From Pseudomonas sp. PDM18 (lineage in GTDB: Bacteria; Pseudomonadota; Gammaproteobacteria; Pseudomonadales; Pseudomonadaceae), in the NCBI RefSeq assembly GCF_014852585.1, contig NZ_JACVBX010000001.1:806001-870000 (forward strand): a stretch of DNA of 64,000 nt. Direction: 5' to 3'. The number at the start of each line of letters is the position of its first letter. Position 1 is the first letter of the stretch. This document shows positions 16,507-23,356 of this stretch, one piece after another. The position numbers were made by a program, and so were the translations under genes. The notes under the pieces are model-generated. The model saw only the letters and a program-made list of their open reading frames with translations, made no database searches and was not told the origin of the DNA.

Positions 16507-17640
16507 TCACCAGCCCTTGAGCTGGTCCCAACGCCAGTTGCGGTACTGGTAGATCAGTGTACCCAAGAGTCCATAGGCCGCCGCCATGGCGAAAAGGATG
16601 AGGATGCGGTCGGCCACGGCGGAAAGCGGCAGGTTCATCTGGTTCATTTCCACCACGGCGCGGATCGCCCAGGTAGACGGGATCGCGTCGGCCAGCAGCT
16701 GTACCCACTGCGGCATGGCCTGGGGCGGCCAGGTGAAGCCGGCCATGTAGAACAGTGGCAGGGTGATGAAGGTCATGGTCAGGTACACCGCCTCTTCCGA
16801 GGGCAGCAGTTCGGCGATGAACTCGCTCATGGCGATCACCGCCAGCAGGAAGGGCAGCACCAGGCCCATCAGCATGAAGAACGAGGCCGTCTGCCGGTAT
16901 CCCATGATCCACGGCCAGATCACATAGAAGAGCATCGCCAGCACCGTCCAGATCAGCAATTGCGCGGCGTAGCGGCCAAAGCGCGTCGAGGTCGGCTGGC
17001 GCAGCGAGCGCGGGGTGCCGCCGCGCAGGTTGAGGTTCACCCGTGTGCAGGAGAGCAGCAGGCTGTGCTGCAGGATCAGCGTCACCAGCCCCGGCAGGAC
17101 GATGGCGGCGAAGCTGGTGCCGGGGTTGAACAGATCGGTCAGCTGGCCGATGGCCGGCTGCAGCAGTACATTCGCCTGCACCTCGGAGAAGCCGCCGCGC
17201 ATCAGCCGTTCGCGGTTATAGCGCAGCGACAGCTCGGTGTAGGTGGCGCTGATGTCCTGCTGGATCTGCCCGTTGGCCATGCGGTTGGTGGCGTCGCCGA
17301 AGATCGGCACGGTCACCGCCTCGCCGCGCAGCACGCGCTTCTCGAAGTCCAGCGGGATCACCACGATGGCGAACAGCTTGCGCCAGGCCAGGTCGTGCTG
17401 GGCCTCGGGCAATTGGTCGTAGCCGACCGTGGCGATCTTCGGCGCGGCATCCAGCTGACGCACCAGTTCGCGAGACACCGCGCTGTGGTCCATGTCGATC
17501 ACGGCCACCGGCAGGTCGTCCATGGTGCGGTGGGCGTAGGGCAAGGTCGTCAGCGCCACGGACAGCACCATCAGCAGCCACAGCGGCTTGCCGAGCATGC
17601 CGCTCAGGGATTCGCGGAAGACCTTCCAGAAGTTCTCCAT
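16507..17640 (-). CDS. ABC-2-type transporter permease (YhhJ-like)
   Basis: The 377-residue permease begins with a single helix (PLWLLMVLSVALTTLPYA). A large periplasmic domain of about 150 residues follows (containing VAVIDMDHSAVSRELVRQLD), then five C-terminal helices, including the ABC-2 signature region YLTMTFITLPLFYMAGFTWPPQAMPQWVQLLADAIPSTWAI. It is the last gene of a three-gene cluster, 9 nt after the sister permease. No ATP-binding subunit is encoded in the cluster. With the HlyD protein it probably exports a drug or lipid across the envelope. Confidence 0.9.
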   Translation of the reverse strand: MENFWKVFRESLSGMLGKPLWLLMVLSVALTTLPYAHRTMDDLPVAVIDMDHSAVSRELVRQLDAAPKIATVGYDQLPEAQHDLAWRKLFAIVVIPLDFEKRVLRGEAVTVPIFGDATNRMANGQIQQDISATYTELSLRYNRERLMRGGFSEVQANVLLQPAIGQLTDLFNPGTSFAAIVLPGLVTLILQHSLLLSCTRVNLNLRGGTPRSLRQPTSTRFGRYAAQLLIWTVLAMLFYVIWPWIMGYRQTASFFMLMGLVLPFLLAVIAMSEFIAELLPSEEAVYLTMTFITLPLFYMAGFTWPPQAMPQWVQLLADAIPSTWAIRAVVEMNQMNLPLSAVADRILILFAMAAAYGLLGTLIYQYRNWRWDQLKGW

Positions 17641-17649
17641 GACAGCTCC

Positions 17650-18822
17650 TTACGCCGGGCTCAGGTCGAGGCGCCGGCGCAGGCGCATCTTGGCGATCAT
17701 GTAGGCGATCAGCGGGTAGAGCAGCAGCTTGCAGCAGGTGTAGAGCCCGGACTCGGCCGGCGCCCTGCGCAGGAACTGGTCGAACAGGCCGTGCAGGGTG
17801 TGGGTCAGCGGCTCAGCCTCGGAAATGACACGGGCGATCTGCGGCATCGCCAGTTCCGGCAGCAGCACGCCGGAATAGGTCTGCGCCACGCCGATCAGCA
17901 GGCCGATCAGGGAATACGCGCTGTAGCGGTTGGCGGTGAAGATGAACAGCATCAGCCCGACACTCTGCGCTGCCGCCACGTAGCAGACGGTGATCGCCAG
18001 CATCCACCAGGGGTTGCCGTTGATCCGCGCGCCATTGAGCTCCACCAGCAGGAACAGCTCGACCATCAGCAGCGTGCTGAACAGCAACGTGTAGGGCGCC
18101 AGCTTGCCCAGCAGCCGCGCGCCAAGGGCCTGGGCACGCAATATGTGCGGCGAGGACGCGCGCAGCTCCGGCGCTTCGCGCGCCAGCACATGCACGGTGG
18201 CGACGATCACGAACAGTTGCAGCAGGTGCACGATGGCGGCGAACTGCTGGAAGTAGATGTAGTTGCCGCTGGCATTGAACAGGCTTTCATAGGACACGCT
18301 GATGCTGGCCAGCGCCGGCACGGCGCGGTCCATGCCGGTGGCCAGGCGCGGGCGCAGCTCGGCGTTGACCGAACTCATCAGGCCGCTGAAATCCTGGGTC
18401 GAGTAGAAGCCGGCGGAATAGAACAGCGAGTTGTAGTACAGCTCGGCGACCGGCTGGCGGCCGGACAGCGCGTCCGCCTCGAAGTCGCGCGGGATGTAGA
18501 GCAACGCATAGTCATCGGCCATGCGCAGGCGGTGCAGGCCCTCCTGCAGACCGCCGCCAAGCACCTCGGCCTTGGCGTGGGAGCCAGCATCCAGCTCGCG
18601 GACGATACGCCGCGACAGGCTGCTGTGATCCGCGTCGACCACCGCCACCGGCATGTCCAGCAGCGTGCCCGCCTGGTACACGCCGCTGATTACCACGAAC
18701 AGCAGCAAAGGCCAGAGCCAGCCGAGCCAGTGGATGGTCCAGCTGCGCAGGGCGACCCGCGTTTCGCTGCCGAAGGCCTGGGCGAAACGCAGCAGGTTGC
18801 GCCTTACTGCTTCCACTGCCAC
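17650..18822 (-). CDS. ABC-2-type transporter permease, paralogue of its neighbour
   Basis: This 390-residue protein has the same plan as the downstream gene: N-terminal helix (LGWLWPLLLFVVISGVYQ), periplasmic domain with VAVVDADHSSLSRRIVRELDAG, and five or six C-terminal helices. The repeated phrase VAV(V/I)D(A/M)DHS.LSR shows that the two permeases arose by duplication and probably act as a heterodimer. Its start overlaps the end of the HlyD gene by 19 nt, which implies translational coupling. An ATPase, if required, must come from elsewhere. Confidence 0.9.
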   Translation of the reverse strand: MAVEAVRRNLLRFAQAFGSETRVALRSWTIHWLGWLWPLLLFVVISGVYQAGTLLDMPVAVVDADHSSLSRRIVRELDAGSHAKAEVLGGGLQEGLHRLRMADDYALLYIPRDFEADALSGRQPVAELYYNSLFYSAGFYSTQDFSGLMSSVNAELRPRLATGMDRAVPALASISVSYESLFNASGNYIYFQQFAAIVHLLQLFVIVATVHVLAREAPELRASSPHILRAQALGARLLGKLAPYTLLFSTLLMVELFLLVELNGARINGNPWWMLAITVCYVAAAQSVGLMLFIFTANRYSAYSLIGLLIGVAQTYSGVLLPELAMPQIARVISEAEPLTHTLHGLFDQFLRRAPAESGLYTCCKLLLYPLIAYMIAKMRLRRRLDLSPA

Positions 18823-19775
18823 AGCGCGCTCATGCCGGGGCGCAGGCCTTGCACCGGCTGGTCCGGATACAGGCGCACCTCGAAGGTCTTCAGGTCGAAA
18901 TCGCCGGTGGCGCGGGTGGCGCGCTTGGTAGCGAAGTCGCCGAGCGGCGCAATGTAGGCGACCCTGGCTTTCACCTCGGCGCCCTTGAGCGCCGGCACCT
19001 GGATCGCCACTTCATCGCCCTTCTTCACATCAGCCAGGATGTCTTCGCGCAGGTTGAACACAAAGTAGCTGTCGGACAGCCGCACCAGCGTCAGCAACGG
19101 GCTGTAGGCGTTGACCAGCTCGCCCTGCTCCGCCGGGATCGGCCCGACTTCGCCGTCAACCGGCGCAACCACGTTGAGATCATCGGTCTGCGCCTGCAGC
19201 TCGAGTATCTGGGCGTCAGCCCGGCGCACGGCGGCTTCCAGCGCGCGGCGGCGCTCCTCTCGGTCGCCCTGGGTGCCTTCATCGAGGTTGGCCTGAGCCT
19301 CGGCGACGCGGTTGCGCGCCACGTCGCGACCACGGCGGGACAGGTCCAGCTGCGCCTGGGAAACGAAGCCGCGGCCGGCCAGTTCCTCGTTGCGCTGGTA
19401 CTCCAACTCGGCGTTGCGCAGCTCCGCCTGAGCCTGGGACAGGCTGGCTTGCAGGGCGCGCAGGGTTTCCTCGCGGGTGCCATGAAGGGATTCGTCGAGG
19501 TTCGCCTGCACCTGGTTGCGCGCGGCGCGCAGCGAGTCCAGCTGGGCCTGCAGCTCCGGGCTGCTGAGGGATATGAGCACCTGGCCCTGCTTCACGTCGT
19601 CGCCGCGCCGCACATGCAGCACTTCGACCCGGCCCTTGGCCTTGGACGCGACGATGACGTTGGTGGCGTCCGCCTCGCCCTGCAGCAGCAGCGGCTGGGT
19701 GTGCAGGCGCAGGTAAAGGGTAACGGCGATGATCACCAGGATCAGCAAGGGTGCGAACAGCTTCCATCCCTTCAT
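18804..19775 (-). CDS. HlyD-family membrane fusion protein
   Basis: The 323-residue protein has an N-terminal anchor helix (LFAPLLILVIIAVTLYL). A split biotinyl-lipoyl domain (ASKAKGRVEVLHVRRGDDVKQGQVL ... DLNVVAPVDGEVGPIPAEQGELV) surrounds a long coiled-coil hairpin (about 85-190, rich in Q, A, E and R). A beta-barrel and C-terminal segment follow. It heads the operon with two ABC-2 permeases and would bridge them to an outer-membrane TolC-like channel. No such channel gene is adjacent; the NodT protein 17 kb away belongs to another operon. Confidence 0.92.
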   Translation of the reverse strand: MKGWKLFAPLLILVIIAVTLYLRLHTQPLLLQGEADATNVIVASKAKGRVEVLHVRRGDDVKQGQVLISLSSPELQAQLDSLRAARNQVQANLDESLHGTREETLRALQASLSQAQAELRNAELEYQRNEELAGRGFVSQAQLDLSRRGRDVARNRVAEAQANLDEGTQGDREERRRALEAAVRRADAQILELQAQTDDLNVVAPVDGEVGPIPAEQGELVNAYSPLLTLVRLSDSYFVFNLREDILADVKKGDEVAIQVPALKGAEVKARVAYIAPLGDFATKRATRATGDFDLKTFEVRLYPDQPVQGLRPGMSALWQWKQ

Positions 19776-19860
19776 GGAGTGGTCTTCTCAGGCAGCGGAT
19801 GCACCGATGGTAGTGCATCCGCCGGCCGAGCGGCGGCTCTGGATCAAAGCCGCCGGGCGA

Positions 19861-20340
19861 TCAGCGCTCGTCGTCGCTGATCAGGTCGTGCTCGCCACCG
19901 CGCAGCTTGCCGCTGGGCGAAGGGAAGCGCGAGGAGGCATAACGCACCACCAGGATCGCCAGCGCCAGCAGCAACAGGGCCACCGAGACCAGGATGATGC
20001 CGTCGTCGGGCACGTGGTTGTGCTGGATGTCGGCGATCATCAGGCGGGTCAGCGCGGTCATCGCCACATAGATCAGGAAGCGCACCGGCATGTGGTTGGT
20101 CTTGAAGTAGATACCGACCATGGCGCCCAGCTCGAGGTAGATGAACAGCAGCAGGATGTCGTCGATGCTTGCGTGCCCCTTGCCGACCATCTCGCCGAAG
20201 GCCACCGCCGCCGACCAGAACACCGTGCCGCCGATGGCGAACAGCGCCAGGTAGTGGAAACCCTCCACCAGCAGGTTACCCAGGGATTCGGCACAGCCGT
20301 GCATCCGCTCGCTCAGGCGCTCGGCCCAGTTCTGTTTCAT
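19861..20340 (-). CDS. PsiE-family membrane protein
   Basis: The 159-residue protein has four hydrophobic segments (LLVEGFHYLALFAIGGTVFW, IDDILLLFIYLELGAMVGIYF, FLIYVAMTALTRLM, IILVSVALLLLALAILVVRYA) and the family phrase YFKTNHMPVRFLIYVAMTALTR. That is the conserved core of phosphate-starvation-inducible PsiE. The C-terminus is charged. I see no convincing Pho box upstream, so control by phosphate is not shown by the sequence. The biochemical role of PsiE is unknown. Confidence 0.88.
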   Translation of the reverse strand: MKQNWAERLSERMHGCAESLGNLLVEGFHYLALFAIGGTVFWSAAVAFGEMVGKGHASIDDILLLFIYLELGAMVGIYFKTNHMPVRFLIYVAMTALTRLMIADIQHNHVPDDGIILVSVALLLLALAILVVRYASSRFPSPSGKLRGGEHDLISDDER

Positions 20341-20509
20341 TCGTCGGTTCTCCGCAATACAAGGCTTTGTTGGCGTGAAGCCTGCAAGTGCTACGCCATT
20401 GATCTTGCGCAGTCATGGCACAGATGGGCTGCGCGAATATGACTGCGAACTTTTTCGGCCCGCCCCGAGTCCATTCAGGGGCATGCCACAAAACAGGCAG
20501 GAACGAGTG

Positions 20510-20791
20510 ATGGAAAGTCCCTTTCAGACGCTGACCGACGCCTTCCAGGACCAGTACCGCGTCAATTTCAGCCTTGAACGGCCCGACGGCAGCATTGTCC
20601 TGACCCTCTCCACCGAGGCAGGAGTCGCCGCGCGCCGGCTGATCCGCAACACCCAGCTGCAGGACCCGGAACAGCTGCAGCGCTTCATCCAGAGCATCCG
20701 CTTCGGCATCGCCATCGAGCAAGGCGGCACGGCGCCGCAGCTGCTGGCTGCCATGACGCGCGGCGACAACGGCCTGCCGATCGCGTCCTGA
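20510..20791 (+). CDS. DUF3509 small protein
   Basis: The 93-residue soluble protein starts MESPFQTLTDAFQDQYRVNFSLERPDGSIVLTLS. It matches the DUF3509 family of Pseudomonas, whose members share the opening phrase and the RPDGS motif. AGGAACGAG ahead of the ATG at 20510 supports this start over the open frame reaching back to 20375. The function is unknown. It is divergent from psiE and is followed by a GC-rich hairpin. Confidence 0.75.
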   Translation: MESPFQTLTDAFQDQYRVNFSLERPDGSIVLTLSTEAGVAARRLIRNTQLQDPEQLQRFIQSIRFGIAIEQGGTAPQLLAAMTRGDNGLPIAS

Positions 20792-20867
20792 CGGCACCCT
20801 CTGCAAGAATTCCTTCCTACAGAGCCATCTGACTGACGATTCATTGCGCCAGTCACGTGGCTGCGTT

Positions 20868-20890
20868 GCGCGCGCCTACGGGGCGCGCGC
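20868..20890. terminator. GC-only hairpin after the DUF3509 gene
   Basis: GCGCGCGCC pairs with GGCGCGCGC around a 5-nt loop, about 75 nt past the stop codon. No T-run follows immediately, so termination is possible but not certain. It could instead insulate the SOS promoter of yebG. Confidence 0.4.
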
Positions 20891-21000
20891 ACTGCTTTGG
20901 GCCGCCGCCAATACTGGCCTTCTACAAGCACATCCCTTTCCTGCGTCTACGCTGCTGGCAACGATTCGCACAGCCGCAGTAGCATCGCGCGATCATTTTA

Positions 21001-21016
21001 CTGTATAAATAGACAG
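21001..21016. promoter_or_regulatory. LexA (SOS) box of yebG
   Basis: CTGTATAAATAGACAG keeps both CTGT and ACAG half-sites at the exact 16-bp spacing and an AT-rich centre, as in the gammaproteobacterial LexA consensus CTGTATATATATACAG. It lies 45 nt upstream of the yebG start codon, where bound LexA would block the promoter. yebG is a LexA-regulated gene in E. coli, so site and gene support one another. Confidence 0.92.
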
Positions 21017-21060
21017 TGATTTCGAACCCCCCAATCAAAGAGAAGGCACAGAGGTGATGA

Positions 21061-21327
21061 ATGGCCGTCGAAGTGGTGTACCGCAGCAGCCGCGATCCGG
21101 AGCGCCTGTTCATGGATAAGGCAGAGGCCGACCGGCACGACAAGATGCTGGAGCTGGCGGAAACGCTGGCCGACGTGCTGCAGAAGGCGGTGCCTTCGCT
21201 GAAGGAGGATCAGGTCGAGGAGATCGGTATCTTCATGGCCAGGAACCGCGACGCCTTCGCCCGCGCCTTCAAGAACCAGCCCGATGCGTTGAGCGATATC
21301 TTCAGCGAGCCTGCCGCCGAGGAATGA
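21061..21327 (+). CDS. yebG: YebG-family SOS protein
   Basis: The 88-residue protein begins MAVEVVYRSSRDPERLFMDKAEADRHDKMLELAETLADVL. This aligns by eye with E. coli YebG (MAVEVKYVVIREGEE...KKEADAYDKMLDTADLL). It lacks the longer acidic tail of the enterobacterial form. A LexA box lies 45 nt upstream, so it should be induced by DNA damage. AGAGGTGATGA serves as ribosome site directly ahead of the ATG. The molecular role is not established. Confidence 0.92.
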   Translation: MAVEVVYRSSRDPERLFMDKAEADRHDKMLELAETLADVLQKAVPSLKEDQVEEIGIFMARNRDAFARAFKNQPDALSDIFSEPAAEE

Positions 21328-21346
21328 CATCCCGCTCCTCGCAGCT

Positions 21347-22381
21347 TCAGTGCCCCGAATGCTCGCCGTAGAGAATCCGTTCGGCCAGCATATCGGCGAT
21401 GCGCGCCGGTGAACGGTGATCGGCCTGGGCGTGGGCGTATACCTCGGTCAGGCGTTCGGCGATGCGTGACAGGTGCGCGGTAATGGTCGGCAGGGACTCG
21501 CCCTGGTGTTGCAGCGCGACGTAGATCAGCCCGCCGGAGTTGATTACATAGTCCGGCGCGTAAAGGATGCCCCTTCCCTCCAACTCGTCAGCGACCTCCG
21601 GGTGCGACAGCTGGTTATTGGCCGCCCCGGCCACGGCAGCACAGCGCAGGTGGCCGACCACATGCGATGTCAGCACACCGCCCAGCCCGCACGGAGCGAG
21701 GATGTCGCACGGCGTCGTGAGCAGTGCTTCGTTGGGCACCGGCCGGGCGCCCAGTTGCTCGACGGCAAGCTGTACCTTGCCGGCGTCGATATCGCTGACC
21801 AGCAATTCAGCCCCCGCGGCCGACAGGTGTTCGGCCAGCGCGTAGCCCACATTGCCCAGGCCCTGGATCGCCACGCGCAGGCTGTCCAGGTCATCGCTAC
21901 CCAGTCGTGCCTGGGCACTGGCGCGGATGCCGGCGAATACGCCGAGGGCGGTGTGCGGTGAGGGATCGCCGCCACTGGTGGTGCTGGTGACGTGGCGGGT
22001 GAACTGGGCGATGCAGTCCATGTCGGCACTGGAAGTACCGCTGTCCACCGCCGTGATGTACGCGCCGCCCAGGAAATCGATCGCGCGGCCGAAGGCCTCG
22101 AACAGCTCGCCACGGTTGTTGACGTGCGGGGCGCGCAGGATCACTGCCTTGCCGCCGCCCTGGCGCAGGCCCGCCAGCGCCGCCTTGTAGCTCATGCCCT
22201 GGGCCAGGCGCGCGGCATCGCGCAGTGCGGCATCGTCGCTGGGGTAGGGCAGATAGCGGCAACCACCCAGCGCAGGGCCGAGGCGGGAGTTGTGGATGGC
22301 GATGATGGCCTTGAGTCCCGTGGCCGGGTCCTGGAAGAGATGCAGCGACTCGAGCCGGGTGGCTTCCATCATGTCGAACAT
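21347..22381 (-). CDS. ldh: Leucine (Leu/Phe/Val) dehydrogenase
   Basis: The 344-residue NAD-dependent oxidative deaminase converts branched-chain amino acids to 2-oxo acids. The glycine-rich substrate loop (NSRLGPALGGCRY) and the catalytic-lysine block (AQGMSYKAALAGLRQGGGKAVI, with both conserved lysines) lie in the N-terminal domain. The Rossmann domain has GLGNVGYALAEHL. The C-terminal GAANNQL and APDYVINSGGLI motifs complete the Glu/Leu/Phe/Val dehydrogenase family. It stands alone, convergent with yebG and divergent from the SirB1-like gene, and probably feeds leucine or valine catabolism. Confidence 0.93.
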   Translation of the reverse strand: MFDMMEATRLESLHLFQDPATGLKAIIAIHNSRLGPALGGCRYLPYPSDDAALRDAARLAQGMSYKAALAGLRQGGGKAVILRAPHVNNRGELFEAFGRAIDFLGGAYITAVDSGTSSADMDCIAQFTRHVTSTTSGGDPSPHTALGVFAGIRASAQARLGSDDLDSLRVAIQGLGNVGYALAEHLSAAGAELLVSDIDAGKVQLAVEQLGARPVPNEALLTTPCDILAPCGLGGVLTSHVVGHLRCAAVAGAANNQLSHPEVADELEGRGILYAPDYVINSGGLIYVALQHQGESLPTITAHLSRIAERLTEVYAHAQADHRSPARIADMLAERILYGEHSGH

Positions 22382-22536
22382 GGCGGCGCTCCCTTGCTGG
22401 GGGTGGACGGCGGTCCGAAGGCGGACCCTCTTCAGTATAGGCAGCGCCTGTCACAACACCTTCACGGGCGACGACTGCACCACTGGACGAGTGCCCGGCG
22501 CTCCGGTTACAACCGCAGGGTCAGCCGGAGAACGCC

Positions 22537-23346
22537 ATGGACCCGCGTCAAGCCTGCCTTGCCTGTCTTGCCCAGGACCCGCCCGCCCTGTTCGAAGCGG
22601 CCCTGTGGATCGCCGCCGAGCACGAACCGCACCTGCCGCCGGACCAGGCGCTGCGGTGGTTCGACTCGCTCGCGCACCAGGTCGCGGTGGCCCTGCCGCA
22701 GGGCACCGGCGATGCCGAGCGCGCGCAGTTCCTGCTGCGCCGGCTGAGCGAGCTGGGCTTCGCCGAGGACGACGAGTACCCGCTGCACCCGCGTGCCGCC
22801 CTGCTCCCCCAGGTACTGCAGCGCCGCCATGGCCAGCCACTGTCGCTGGCGCTGATCGCACTGGAGATGGCTCGGCGCAACGGCATCACGCTGGTCGGGG
22901 TGAACTTCCCCGGACGTTTCCTGCTGCGCGTGCCCGGTGCCGACCACCTGCTCGACCCCGCCACCGGCCGCCGTCTCTACACCCGCGACTGCCGTGATCT
23001 GCTGGCGCGCCAGATGGGCATCAACACCGAGCTATCCGCCGAGCACCTGCGCACAGCCAGCGCCGCCGACATGCTGCAGCGCCTGTCGCGCAATCTGCGC
23101 CAGCTGCACCTGGCCGCCGGGGAACCGCTGGGGGCACTCAAGGATGCCCAGCGCGTTTTGGAATTGGGGCCGCCCAGCGCCAGCGATCACCTCGCCCGCG
23201 CCGACCTCTACCACGTGCTGGATTGCCCGCAGGCGGAGCGCTACGACCTGGAGCGCGCCATGTTGCTCAGCGACGACGCCGCCGAGCAGATGCGCCTGGC
23301 CCAGCGTCTGGCCGAGATCAGCGTGCCGCCCAAGGCGCTGCACTGA
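22537..23346 (+). CDS. SirB1/transglutaminase-like protein
   Basis: The 269-residue soluble protein matches the SirB1-N (transglutaminase-like) family with a TPR-like C-terminus. The conserved block PLHPRAALLPQVLQRRHGQPLSLALIALEMARRNGITLVGVNFPGRFLLR corresponds to the family core RRG.P..L..iy..va.r.G....gv..PgHFl.r. The catalytic Cys of true transglutaminases is not seen, so it is probably a binding protein rather than an enzyme. It is convergent with the LuxR gene, 10 nt apart. The function is unknown. Confidence 0.8.
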   Translation: MDPRQACLACLAQDPPALFEAALWIAAEHEPHLPPDQALRWFDSLAHQVAVALPQGTGDAERAQFLLRRLSELGFAEDDEYPLHPRAALLPQVLQRRHGQPLSLALIALEMARRNGITLVGVNFPGRFLLRVPGADHLLDPATGRRLYTRDCRDLLARQMGINTELSAEHLRTASAADMLQRLSRNLRQLHLAAGEPLGALKDAQRVLELGPPSASDHLARADLYHVLDCPQAERYDLERAMLLSDDAAEQMRLAQRLAEISVPPKALH

Positions 23347-23356
23347 GACTCACGGG

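Noticed and set aside
16960-18957. 665-codon plus-strand frame
   Set aside because: Shadow of the two ABC-2 permease genes on the minus strand, with low-complexity composition.
19861-20400. Pho box ahead of the psiE-like gene
   Set aside because: No CTGTCAT-type direct repeats are visible upstream, so phosphate control was not annotated.
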